DNA of 23,375 nucleotides from Candidatus Aminicenantes bacterium UBA876. Lineage in GTDB: Bacteria; Acidobacteriota; Aminicenantia; UBA2199. Location of the stretch: positions 9,839 through 33,213 of the forward strand of contig DBFQ01000049.1 of NCBI GenBank assembly GCA_002294665.1. Reading direction: 5' to 3'. This document shows positions 1-7,721 of this stretch, piece by piece (positions within the stretch are counted from its first letter, which is position 1; each line of letters starts with the position of its first letter). The notes under the pieces were generated by a model that was given only the letters and a program-made list of their open reading frames with translations, was not told the origin of the DNA and ran no database searches. The translations under genes and the position numbers were made by a program.

Positions 1-27
1 ACTTTTCAACTTTTCAACTTTTTTTAA
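1..27. repeat. CTTTTCAA period-8 simple repeat downstream of proS
   Basis: The first 27 bases on the plus strand consist of CTTTTCAA twice, then CTTTTTTT, ending at the proS stop codon (TAA on the minus strand at 26-24). In proS sense this reads A-run then TTGAAAAG repeats, so it lies right after the end of the operon. It resembles the CTTTTCG/CTTTTCA repeats at 7522-7542. No stem is visible inside the window, so it cannot be called a terminator. It may be the right edge of an intergenic repeat element that extends out of the window. Confidence 0.55.
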
Positions 28-1472
28 TACGAGCGCGCGAAAAGGACCATGTGCTTGCCGGGCTTGCCGCATGCGGCGCAGGCGGCGCCGGATGGAGGTG
101 TTTCTTCCAGGATGACGCGGATGGTGGCTTTGGTTTTTTCCTTGACCCGGGCTTCACAGTCGGCCGAACCGCACCAGGCGGCCCGTACCAGGCCGCGCTG
201 CTTTTCGATGATATCCGCCAGGGAATCAGAATCCGCGGCATCGCGTGTGTTCTCTTGACGGAAGCGCAACGCTCTCTCGAAGAGCATCGCCTGGATTTCA
301 TCGAGTTTCCGCCCGATCTCGGCTACGCAATTTTCACGGGATACAAATGATTTTTCCCGGTTGAGGCGGTTGACCAGCACAACCTGCTTTTTCTCGATAT
401 CCTTGGGGCCGATTTCCACGCGCAGGGGAACGCCGCGCATTTCCCATTCGGAAAATTTCCACCCGGGGGTGTTGGTGTCCCGGTCATCCAGGTGAACACG
501 GATCCCCGCGGCCTGGAGTTCTTGCTGCAGCATCGTGGCTTCCGGCAGAACGGTTTCTTTCCAGTCTCCGCGACTGATGGGTATGATGACCGCCTGGAAG
601 GGCGCCACGCGGGGAGGAATGATCAGGCCGGAATCGTCTCCGTGCGCCATGATGACGGCGCCGACGAGCCGGGTTGAAACACCCCAGGATGTGCCCCAGC
701 CGAATTCAAGTTCCTGGTCCCGGTTTTCAAAGCGGATGTTGAAGGCGCGGGAAAAGTTCTGCCCCAGGTTGTGGGAAGTGCCCGCCTGCAACGCCCGCCC
801 GTCGGGCATCAATGCTTCGATACAATAGGTGCTGACGGCTCCGGCGAATTTTTCCGCGTCTGTTTTCAAGCCGGCAATCACCGGCAACGCCAGGTATTCT
901 TCGGCAAAAGTGCGGTAAACTTCCAGGATGCGCAGCGTTTCTTCCTGCGCCTCAGCAGCAGTCGCATGAACCGTATGCCCTTCCTGCCATAAAAACTCGG
1001 TTGTGCGCAGGAACGGCCGCGTTACTTTCTCCCAGCGCACCACGTTGGCCCACTGGTTGATGAGAACGGGGAGGTCGCGCCAGGATGAAATCCAGCGCGC
1101 ATACATCGAGCAGATAATCGCTTCCGAAGTGGGCCGGATGGCGTAGCGTTCCTCCAGGACTTCGTTGCCTCCCATGGTCACCCAGGCGACTTCCGGCGCA
1201 AAACCTTCCACGTGTTCCGCTTCTTTTTTCAAAAAGCTTTCGGGAATGAACAGGGGGAAGTACGCGTTACGGTGTCCCGTGGCTTTGAACATCCGGTCGA
1301 GTTGTTCCTTCATGAGTTCCCAGATCTCATATCCGTACGGACGGATCACCATCACGCCTTTCATGGGAGAGTAATCGGCCAGTTCCGCCCGGCGGATCAC
1401 ATCGACGTACCAGCGGGAGAAATCCTCGGAGCGTTTGGTGATCTGGGTAATGAAATCGTCTTTTTTGTTCAT
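24..1472 (-). CDS. proS: Prolyl-tRNA synthetase, archaeal/eukaryote-type (short form)
   Basis: Charges tRNA-Pro with proline in the cytoplasm. The 482 residues match the short class of ProRS without the editing insertion that splits the catalytic core of E. coli-type enzymes. Visible class II features are motif 1 (around SPMKGVMVIRPYGYEIW, residues ~35-51), motif 2 (RPFLRTTEFLWQEGHT, ~152-167) and motif 3 (WGVSTRLVGAVIMAHGDDSG, ~264-283). An anticodon-binding domain follows (VHLDDRDTNTPGWKFSEWE). The C-terminal domain has a CGSADC pair and a later CAACGKPGKH pair, like the zinc-binding tail of this class, and the protein ends in Tyr. The start ATG at 1472 overlaps the stop of the upstream S41 protease gene by 4 bp, so translation is probably coupled. 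Confidence 0.97.
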   Translation of the reverse strand: MNKKDDFITQITKRSEDFSRWYVDVIRRAELADYSPMKGVMVIRPYGYEIWELMKEQLDRMFKATGHRNAYFPLFIPESFLKKEAEHVEGFAPEVAWVTMGGNEVLEERYAIRPTSEAIICSMYARWISSWRDLPVLINQWANVVRWEKVTRPFLRTTEFLWQEGHTVHATAAEAQEETLRILEVYRTFAEEYLALPVIAGLKTDAEKFAGAVSTYCIEALMPDGRALQAGTSHNLGQNFSRAFNIRFENRDQELEFGWGTSWGVSTRLVGAVIMAHGDDSGLIIPPRVAPFQAVIIPISRGDWKETVLPEATMLQQELQAAGIRVHLDDRDTNTPGWKFSEWEMRGVPLRVEIGPKDIEKKQVVLVNRLNREKSFVSRENCVAEIGRKLDEIQAMLFERALRFRQENTRDAADSDSLADIIEKQRGLVRAAWCGSADCEARVKEKTKATIRVILEETPPSGAACAACGKPGKHMVLFARSY

Positions 1473-2938
1473 ATTTCCGGCTCCTTGAGTGATAGAGATG
1501 GCGCCAGGTATTCCAGCGCGGCCCGGTTGACGGGATCGTGGGCCAGAAAGACCTTGTAGCCCGTTGACTCCGAGAACGCCGAAGTCAGCAGCGCGCGCAG
1601 GATCTCCCGTCTGATTTCCGCTTGTTCGGATTCCCTGATATTGATTTTCAGGCCCAGCTTGCCGGCGAATGCCTGAAAACGGTGGAGCAACTCTTCACTG
1701 ATGATCATGTCCTGCGTGACGGTGACTCCCGCCTCCATGAGGTGGCGGGAGAAAAGAAAAAAAGCGCCCCTGAAGACCAGTTCGCTGACGGTCCGGGAGG
1801 GTCGTGTTTCAGCCACGAGCAGGTCCGGGATCACTCCGCCGGCAATTGCATGATTGGTATCGTAATCATCGGGAATACGGTATCCGAAAGGATTGAGGGC
1901 TCCGCCGTAATTTCTTTGCAGGCAGCGCCCCCGGGGAGTATGGTAGCGCGCGGTGGTCAAGGCGATACCCCGGTTTCCCGGCAGGTTGAATACCGTCTCT
2001 ACCAGTCCTTTTCCCCACGATCGGCTGCCGACGATGACCGCGCGTCCATGATCCTGCAGGGCGGCGGCCAGGATCTCCGAAGCGCTGGCACTGGAACGGT
2101 TGATCAGCACCGCCAATTGCAATTCAGGCCAGAGCGGGCGTTCCCGGGAGGTGAATCCGCGTTCCACTGACTTTCCCCGCAGCGTGACGATCGGGCGGCC
2201 AGGCTGCAGAAAAAAATCCGCCATTTCAATCGCGGCCGCCAGCGAGCCGCCGGTATTCCAGCGCAGGTCGATAACCAGGCGGCGGATATCGTGCCGGTTG
2301 ATCAGCGCTTCAAGGGCCTTTCTGAACTCTGATGCGGTGTTGCGGCCGAAGGTTCTCAAGCCGATATAACCGGTAAGGGGGTCTGCGGGTTCAACCAGGG
2401 TATGGGTCAATGTGGACAGGGGGATTTTCGCACGTGCAATCCGGAAGGTCAGGGGCTGGGGGATCCCCTGGCGCTCCACAACGATGCTGACTTGTGTGCC
2501 TTCCTGTCCGCGCAGACGCTTCATGGCCTCATCCAGGCTCATGTCCCGGGTGGGATCTCCATCAATCGAGACAATCACGTCTCCAGGCAGGATCCCCAAT
2601 TGAAAGGCGGGCGTTCCCTCTATGGGTGCGATCACGGTCAGGCGGTTTTCAATGCGCCGGATTCGCGTGCCGATGCCGAAATAATTGCCGCGCTGGTCTT
2701 CGAACATGGAACGGAACGCGGCCGGGTCCAGGTAGTAAGAATGCGGGTCCAGCCTGGCGAGCATGCCGTGGAGTGAAGCCTGGACCAGTTCCGTCTCGTC
2801 CGGGGTTTCCGGGTGATGTTCGCGGATCTGATCAAGAATGGCCGTGCATGTGCGAATCCCCTGTTCCCAACCTTCTTTTTCACCAGAAAAAAGGCAGAGG
2901 CAGAATAGCAGCAACAGGCCGGTGACGGTCCGTTTCAT
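1469..2938 (-). CDS. S41 family (CtpA-like) C-terminal processing peptidase
   Basis: Predicted periplasmic serine protease of 489 residues that would cleave proteins at or near their C termini. The N terminus is a signal peptide (KR, then a hydrophobic run LLLLFCLCLF to about residue 18). A PDZ domain lies at ~98-160 (GTPAFQLGILPGDVIVSIDG) and the S41 core at ~188-345. The catalytic Ser is in RSSASASEI (probably S285) and the Lys in SWGKGLVE (K310); the 25-residue spacing matches the Ser/Lys dyad spacing of Tsp/CtpA. About 120 C-terminal residues are less recognisable. The gene heads an operon with proS. Its ATG follows a TATATC -10 element by only 6 nt and has no Shine-Dalgarno sequence, so the mRNA is probably leaderless. 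The S41 assignment is firm; the substrate is unknown. Confidence 0.93.
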   Translation of the reverse strand: MKRTVTGLLLLFCLCLFSGEKEGWEQGIRTCTAILDQIREHHPETPDETELVQASLHGMLARLDPHSYYLDPAAFRSMFEDQRGNYFGIGTRIRRIENRLTVIAPIEGTPAFQLGILPGDVIVSIDGDPTRDMSLDEAMKRLRGQEGTQVSIVVERQGIPQPLTFRIARAKIPLSTLTHTLVEPADPLTGYIGLRTFGRNTASEFRKALEALINRHDIRRLVIDLRWNTGGSLAAAIEMADFFLQPGRPIVTLRGKSVERGFTSRERPLWPELQLAVLINRSSASASEILAAALQDHGRAVIVGSRSWGKGLVETVFNLPGNRGIALTTARYHTPRGRCLQRNYGGALNPFGYRIPDDYDTNHAIAGGVIPDLLVAETRPSRTVSELVFRGAFFLFSRHLMEAGVTVTQDMIISEELLHRFQAFAGKLGLKINIRESEQAEIRREILRALLTSAFSESTGYKVFLAHDPVNRAALEYLAPSLSLKEPEI

Positions 2939-2944
2939 GCGAGT

Positions 2945-2973
2945 GATATAGCAGAATCCTGCGGGTGCGTCAA
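2945..2973 (-). promoter_or_regulatory. Sigma-70 promoter of the S41 protease-proS operon (leaderless geometry)
   Basis: On the minus strand a -35 TTGACG (2973-2968) and a -10 TATATC (2950-2945) are separated by exactly 17 bp. TGC precedes the -10, giving an extended -10. The ATG of the protease (2938-2936) begins 7 nt after the last base of the -10, where transcription normally starts. The message should therefore start at or within a base or two of the start codon. Confidence 0.75.
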
Positions 2974-2987
2974 TCAGAGGTCCGCTA

Positions 2988-3016
2988 TTGAACTGGGGAG
3001 CAAAAAATAGTACAAT
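2988..3016 (+). promoter_or_regulatory. Sigma-70 promoter of rplS-rnhB-TPR operon
   Basis: The -35 TTGAAC (2988-2993) and -10 TACAAT (3011-3016) are separated by 17 bp. The expected transcript start is near 3023, giving a leader of about 46 nt before the rplS ATG. The element is back to back with the minus-strand promoter at 2945-2973, with 14 bp between the two -35 boxes. Confidence 0.75.
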
Positions 3017-3028
3017 GGTGTTCCATTG
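3013..3028. promoter_or_regulatory. Palindrome over the rplS -10 and start site
   Basis: CAATGG-TGTT-CCATTG is a perfect inverted repeat with 6-bp arms and a 4-bp spacer. It overlaps the last bases of the -10 hexamer and the predicted transcription start. This is where a repressor would block the promoter. It could instead form a small 5'-end hairpin if transcription starts further upstream. Confidence 0.4.
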
Positions 3029-3068
3029 GGTCTATATTACCGAAAACAGGCCGGATTGAGGAGTGAAC

Positions 3069-3524
3069 ATGTCGGAAGAAACAGGCAACGAAACACAGAC
3101 CGCTGAAAATACAGCAGACGTCTCGCAATCAACCGGGAGCGACGCGGACGTTTCCCGCGGGGATCAATCGGAACCGAAGGTATTCTCGTCCCATGACCTG
3201 GGCGAGTACCAGACTCCGCGCGATGATCTTCCCCAGATTCGCACCGGTGATATCGTCGCTGTTCACTACCGCGTCATCGAGGGCGGGAAGGAACGGATCC
3301 AGGTGTTCGAAGGCACGGTGATCGCGCAGAACAACCGGGGAATTTCCCGTACCGTTACGGTCCGCAAGGCCTCTTTCGGCGTGTCCGTGGAACGGATTTT
3401 TCCATTGAATTCCAAGCTGGTGCAGGCGATCAAGGTGAATCGTCATTCGCGGGTGAGGCGTTCCAAGCTCTATTTCCTGCGCAGTCGCCGCGGGCGTGCA
3501 GCCAGGTTGAAAGAACTGCGTTAA
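3069..3524 (+). CDS. rplS: 50S ribosomal protein L19 with acidic N-terminal extension
   Basis: Structural protein of the large ribosomal subunit at the 30S-50S interface. The L19 core is clear from about residue 53: RTGDIVAVHYRVIEG, then RIQVFEGTVIAQNN and GVSVERIFPLNS, ending in RHSRVRRSKLYFLRSRRGRA. Typical bacterial L19 is about 115 residues; this one has 151 because a Ser/Thr/Glu/Asp-rich stretch of about 40 residues precedes the core. Start choice: ATG at 3069 has GAGGAG at 3058-3063, 5 nt upstream. A GTG at 3063 opens the same frame but sits inside that ribosome-binding site. The stop TAA shares its last A with the rnhB ATG. Confidence 0.96.
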   Translation: MSEETGNETQTAENTADVSQSTGSDADVSRGDQSEPKVFSSHDLGEYQTPRDDLPQIRTGDIVAVHYRVIEGGKERIQVFEGTVIAQNNRGISRTVTVRKASFGVSVERIFPLNSKLVQAIKVNRHSRVRRSKLYFLRSRRGRAARLKELR

Positions 3525-4123
3525 TGGCCGATTTTTCCCTGGAAAGGGAGCAATTGGAGTTGGGTTTCCGCCGCATCTGCGGCGTGGATGAAGTCGGGCG
3601 GGGCGCATTGTTCGGCCCTGTCGCCGCCGGTGCAGTCATTCTGGATCCCGCAAAACTGGATTATCGCATTCGTGATTCCAAGCGCCTTTCACCGGGGCGG
3701 CGTCGCGAACTGGCCTCCGTGATCTACGCTACCGCCAGGGCCTGGTCGATCGGCTGGTGCTGGAACGATGTCATTGACCGGATCAACATTCTGGAGGCGA
3801 CCCGCGTCGCCATGACCCGGGCGGTGGAAGGATTGCAAATATCTCCTGATTATGTTCTAATAGATGGCATGAGACCCGATTTTCTGCCGGTTCGGGGAGC
3901 CGGCATTCTCCATGGGGACGATCGTTGTTTATCCATAGCAGCGGCTTCCATTATCGCCAAGGTGTTTCGTGACGATTTGATGGTGCGCATGTCGGGATGG
4001 TTTCCGGAATATGAACTGGATGCCAATAAGGGCTACGCCAGTTCGCGGCATGTGAACGCCCTGGAACAATACGGCGCCACATGGTTTCACCGCCTCAGTT
4101 TCAGGAAGGTTCAATGGCTTTAG
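3524..4123 (+). CDS. rnhB: Ribonuclease HII
   Basis: Cleaves the RNA strand of RNA-DNA hybrids and removes single ribonucleotides from DNA. The 199 residues are the usual bacterial length. Catalytic residues visible are D22 and E23 in CGVDEVGRGALFGPVAAG, D113 in VLIDGM, and D131 in the HGDD stretch that precedes SIAAASIIAKVFRDD. The substrate-recognition GRG motif is present, as is the late NKGYASSRHVNAL motif. It starts inside the rplS stop codon (TAATG), a compact arrangement consistent with the common rplS-rnhB pairing in bacteria. Its 3' end overlaps the next gene by 10 bp. Confidence 0.96.
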   Translation: MADFSLEREQLELGFRRICGVDEVGRGALFGPVAAGAVILDPAKLDYRIRDSKRLSPGRRRELASVIYATARAWSIGWCWNDVIDRINILEATRVAMTRAVEGLQISPDYVLIDGMRPDFLPVRGAGILHGDDRCLSIAAASIIAKVFRDDLMVRMSGWFPEYELDANKGYASSRHVNALEQYGATWFHRLSFRKVQWL

Positions 4124-7100
4124 AAAAACGCCTGATCCTGCAACGAAACGCTCAGAAATGCCTGGGCCAGGGCAAGATCGATGCCGCTATCAAGCAATAC
4201 CGCCGCCTCCTGGAACTCAAGCCGGATGACCTGGAAACCCGGCGCATTCTGGGTGATCTATATCTAAAACAGCATGATGTAAACGCCGCGGTGGAACACT
4301 TCGAATGGATCGCGGACTATTATCTGAAAGAGGGCTTTTTTTCAAAAGCCATTGCCATGTACAAACGCATCACGCGTGTGAGCCCGAATTATGAAGACGT
4401 CTATTTCAAGTTGGCGGACCTTTATACCAAGCAGGGGCTTGTGATTGAAGCCAAGCAGATCTATCTCGACCTGGCTGAAGAGAGCAAACGCAAGAACAAC
4501 AGCAAACGCGCGCTGGACATGTACAAACGCATTCTTGAATTTGATCGCAACAACCTCAAGATGCGGCTTTTACTGGCGGATCAATACCTGCGTGAAGGCG
4601 AAGAGGACAGCGCCGTAACCGAGTACGTGATCGCGGCTGACCGCCTGATCTCAAAAAAGGAATTTGACCGTGCCGAAGAGGTGTTGCGCGACGTATTGAA
4701 GAAGACCCAGAGTCCCAAGCTGGTGGAAAAACTGGTCAACTGCTACACCAACCAGGAGCAGGATCAGAAAGCGATTGAATTGTTGACTTCTCTGGGGTCG
4801 ACCTTGTTCAAGAGCAGCGCATTACTGAAACTTCTGGGAGAGCTCTATTTCCGCAACAACCGTTTGAGCGAAGCGGAGAAAATTTTTCAGAAAATCACCG
4901 AGATCAATCCCGAGGAAAAAGAAGTCATTCTCAAATTGGGCAAAGTCTATCTGCAACGCAGGGAGTACGACAAGACCTATGAGTTGTTCCTGCCCATCAT
5001 CGATCAGGCGATTGACGCACAGCGTTTCGAAGAGGCGACGTCCCTGCTGCGTTTCATTATCGCGTCCAATTCCGCCCACATACCCGCATTGCTGAAACTG
5101 GCATCCATTTTCAAGGCCGGCGGGAAAAAGAGCAACCTGATCGCCCTCTACGAGTCCCTGATCCCGATATACGAAGAGAAAGGGATGAAAGCCGAACTGG
5201 AAAGCGTACTGGAGGAATTGATCCGCTTGTCGGATTCTTCTTTCACGTACGAAGAGCACCTGGCGCGGTTGCGTGGCAAGCAATCGGATTCATCATCCTC
5301 TTCACGTGAGATGAGTGATGAAGAGAAACAGCAGAGTCAGTTCATCCGCTTCAACATGAAGGTGGTGGATGAAGCCATCAGCGAGGGTGATTCCGCCAAA
5401 GCCATCGGCATCCTGCAGAAAACCAAGGAAACCTTTCCCCAGAACATTGAAATCCGTCTCAAGGCGTTTGACGTGTACCAGATGCTGAATCAGCTCGAAT
5501 TGCTGGTAGATGAGGGTATCGAGTTGCTTGAGATTTATCGGTCAAGCAACAACATTCCCGAATTCAACCGGCTCCTGGAAACCCTCTCCCTGCTGAAACC
5601 CAATGACCCGCGACTTCTGGAATACACCCTGAATGAAAAAACCAACATCGAAATTGATTTCAGCCAGGAAGAGTTGAATGAGCAGATTGAAGAGCTGAAC
5701 ACCGGCGGTCTGCACGAGATCGATTTTTCACAGGAAGAAGAGAGCCACGAAGATGATGTTTTCCTGTTGACCGACGACGACAGCATGGCCACGGATAAAG
5801 CGGCCGGTGCGGATACCGGCGGCGAAGAGATCCCGGAACCGGCATTGCAGCAGATGCTGAAAGAGCTGGACGGCATGCTGGAATTCGGGCGCCTGGATAA
5901 TGCCCGCCAGATGCTGAATGCCTTGCGGCGCCAGATTCCGGATCACCCCGAAGTCAGGGATCGTCTCCGTCGCCTGGAGATGCTCAAGCAGGCGGAATCC
6001 CCCCTGCCGGAGACCGCCCCGGAAGAGGCGGAAGCGCAGGAGGGCAACCTTGCAACCGAATCGATCCGGATCGATGAACAGCCCGTTCCGCTGGAAGAAG
6101 ACGCCCTGGAATTGGATATCGACCTGGGCGGTTTTGAGATCGAGTCGCATAACCTGACACCGGATTCCAGCCCGCAGGAGATCCCCGTACCGGTTTCGAT
6201 TCCGGATCAGAAATCGGTCGAGGAGTTGTTTTTGGATATTGAAAACCTGGGGAAAGAAAAAGCGGCCGCCGCCCCGGAGACCGGAACTGAACTCGATGAG
6301 GAATCGGATCCATTCAACATCCAATCCTCAATCGCCGAAGAATCTCTGACCAAGCAGGAGTATGAAGATTCCCGGGAGACCTCCTCCATCGAGACCGGCA
6401 TTGATATCCCCTCTGAGGAAAAGGTGACCCTGAGCCCAGGATTTGCCGAGATGGAGAACATCTCTTTTGAGATCGACCTCGAAGAAACCGGTGAAAACCA
6501 GGAGTTACCGGCACAGGAAATCGACCGCGAAAGCCTGGTTATGGCACCGGAAAGTTCGGGCGCTGCCGAAGCAGGGCGGATGCAGTCATCCGTTGATGAC
6601 CTTCTGGATATCGACGATATCATGATCGGTGAAGAAACCGGAACGGATGTCGAATCTCCGTTCGGCGACCTGGGCGAGGAGGCGTCGCCGTTCGACAGCG
6701 ATGAAACCCTGCTGGGTGAAGGCGACCTGATGATGGATGTGGAGGAATTCCTGGAGACGGAAAATTCCGTGATCATCGAGCGGGAAGTCATCGAGGCGTG
6801 GATGAAAGAGATCGAGCGCCAGCGCACATCCACGACCGAAAAAAACATGATGGAGATTTTCCGGGAGTTCAAGAAGGGAGTCGACGAGAAAATCGGCGAA
6901 GGCGATTTCGATACCCGATACAACCTGGGGATCGCTTACAAAGAGATGGGTCTGCTGGAGGAAGCCATCCATGAGTTCCTGATATCCGCCAAGCATCCCG
7001 AGAAGTTTTTTGATTCCGCCGGGTTGCTGGGATTATGCTTCCGTGAAAAAGGCATGTTCTCCGAGGCCATCACCTGGTTGCAGCGGGCGCTGGATGTGGA

Positions 7101-7272
7101 AGGGCGCAGCCAGGGTGAATACATGGCCATCCGCTACGAACTGGCGCTTTGTCATCGCCTGGGAGACAACCTGCCCGCCGCGTTGGAAATCCTCGGCGAA
7201 ATGATGACGATCGATCCCGATTATCGAGATGTAGCCAAGTTGTTTGAAGAGATCCAGGAACGCACCGGCTGA
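4114..7272 (+). CDS. Large TPR protein with acidic repetitive linker
   Basis: A 1052-residue protein, probably cytoplasmic: no signal peptide or membrane segment is visible. Residues ~1-380 form a superhelix of tetratricopeptide repeats (for example AAIKQYRRLLELKPDD and KAIAMYKRITRVSPNYEDVY). A second TPR-like part covers ~430-510. Residues ~510-900 are acidic, low-complexity and Ser/Glu/Pro-rich, with recurring short motifs: EIDFSQEE twice (near 513 and 535), LELDIDLGG, FEIDLEETG and LLDIDDIMIGEETG. A C-terminal TPR block occupies ~925-1052 (DTRYNLGIAYKEMGLLEEAI). Start choice: ATG at 4114 has AGGAAGG at 4102-4108, while the longer frame from 4081 has no ribosome-binding site. It is probably a scaffold in which two TPR modules are joined by a disordered docking region. 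The pathway is unknown; a FimV-like role with the pilus machine is speculation. Confidence 0.9.
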   Translation: MALEKRLILQRNAQKCLGQGKIDAAIKQYRRLLELKPDDLETRRILGDLYLKQHDVNAAVEHFEWIADYYLKEGFFSKAIAMYKRITRVSPNYEDVYFKLADLYTKQGLVIEAKQIYLDLAEESKRKNNSKRALDMYKRILEFDRNNLKMRLLLADQYLREGEEDSAVTEYVIAADRLISKKEFDRAEEVLRDVLKKTQSPKLVEKLVNCYTNQEQDQKAIELLTSLGSTLFKSSALLKLLGELYFRNNRLSEAEKIFQKITEINPEEKEVILKLGKVYLQRREYDKTYELFLPIIDQAIDAQRFEEATSLLRFIIASNSAHIPALLKLASIFKAGGKKSNLIALYESLIPIYEEKGMKAELESVLEELIRLSDSSFTYEEHLARLRGKQSDSSSSSREMSDEEKQQSQFIRFNMKVVDEAISEGDSAKAIGILQKTKETFPQNIEIRLKAFDVYQMLNQLELLVDEGIELLEIYRSSNNIPEFNRLLETLSLLKPNDPRLLEYTLNEKTNIEIDFSQEELNEQIEELNTGGLHEIDFSQEEESHEDDVFLLTDDDSMATDKAAGADTGGEEIPEPALQQMLKELDGMLEFGRLDNARQMLNALRRQIPDHPEVRDRLRRLEMLKQAESPLPETAPEEAEAQEGNLATESIRIDEQPVPLEEDALELDIDLGGFEIESHNLTPDSSPQEIPVPVSIPDQKSVEELFLDIENLGKEKAAAAPETGTELDEESDPFNIQSSIAEESLTKQEYEDSRETSSIETGIDIPSEEKVTLSPGFAEMENISFEIDLEETGENQELPAQEIDRESLVMAPESSGAAEAGRMQSSVDDLLDIDDIMIGEETGTDVESPFGDLGEEASPFDSDETLLGEGDLMMDVEEFLETENSVIIEREVIEAWMKEIERQRTSTTEKNMMEIFREFKKGVDEKIGEGDFDTRYNLGIAYKEMGLLEEAIHEFLISAKHPEKFFDSAGLLGLCFREKGMFSEAITWLQRALDVEGRSQGEYMAIRYELALCHRLGDNLPAALEILGEMMTIDPDYRDVAKLFEEIQERTG

Positions 7273-7280
7273 TTGAAAAT

Positions 7281-7547
7281 AAAGTTGGAGAGTTGGAGGT
7301 TTGGAAAGTTGGGGGCAGAACGATCCCCGAGGCCGCCCTGTAGAAGGTCGGAAGTAGAAGAATCCAGTTCCTGGCGAGGGGCATAGGAGTTGGACGGAAT
7401 AACCGAACCCCCCCAGGTAATTGCCGCGCTAGATTTCTTTTCAGTATCCCTTATTCGTTAACCCGATTTTTCCGGCTTCTAACTTCTATGTTCCCGGGGG
7501 TGGATTTAACCCCCGCCCCGACTTTTCGCTTTTCACTTTTCATTTTT
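7281..7547. repeat. Low-complexity element with inverted GTTGGAAAG / CTTTTCA ends
   Basis: The left end (7281 onward) reads AAAGTTGGAGAGTTGGAGG, then TTTGGAAAGTTGGGGG on the plus strand. The right end carries CTTTTCG, CTTTTCA, CTTTTCA and then a T-run (7522-7547). The ends are thus approximate inverted repeats about 240 bp apart. The right-end motif matches the CTTTTCAA repeats at 1-27. It may be a dispersed non-coding intergenic repeat typical of the genome, but this window holds at most one complete copy. Confidence 0.35.
7495..7515 (+). other. GC-rich hairpin
   Basis: CGGGGGT, a 7-nt loop GGATTTA, then ACCCCCG: a perfect 7-bp stem. It lies 220 bp after the end of the TPR gene. It is not followed directly by a uniform T-run (CCCCGACTTTTCGCTTTT follows), so its use as an intrinsic terminator for the rplS operon is uncertain. 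Confidence 0.35.
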
Positions 7548-7615
7548 CTTCCCGGCTCTTTTTCTTCCTTCCCCTGACTAGAATTACTCTGGCTGTTCCC
7601 AGGAAATTACCAGGG

Positions 7616-7633
7616 GTTTGTGACGTCACGAAC
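7616..7633. promoter_or_regulatory. Palindrome upstream of the sigma-54 activator gene
   Basis: GTTTGTGACGTCACGAAC is an 18-bp inverted repeat with 16 symmetric positions around a perfect GTGACGTCAC core. It lies 88 bp upstream of the TTG start. The size suits a dimeric DNA-binding protein, possibly the Fis-type HTH activator itself. The function is inferred only from position and symmetry. Confidence 0.4.
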
Positions 7634-7721
7634 CTCCTCCTGATGGCGGTAGCGCGCTTGGCGGAGGATCCTGGCAGGTTGGAAACGTGATTGCTGATAA
7701 CCCGGCGCAGGAGAATCCCAA

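Larger units (their letters stand above)
7273..7721. other. Intergenic region with simple repeats, no convincing gene
   Basis: No supported gene lies in these 449 bases. From 7281 there are GTTGG-type purine repeats and at 7522-7542 three CTTTTCG/CTTTTCA repeats, roughly inverted relative to each other. Between them are a GAAGTAGAAG stretch (7351-7360) and its approximate inverted counterpart CTTCTAACTTCTA (7476-7488), plus the hairpin at 7495-7515. A palindrome at 7616-7633 lies upstream of the sigma-54 activator. A TAGAAT at 7579-7584 could be a -10 box but has no convincing -35. Confidence 0.6.
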
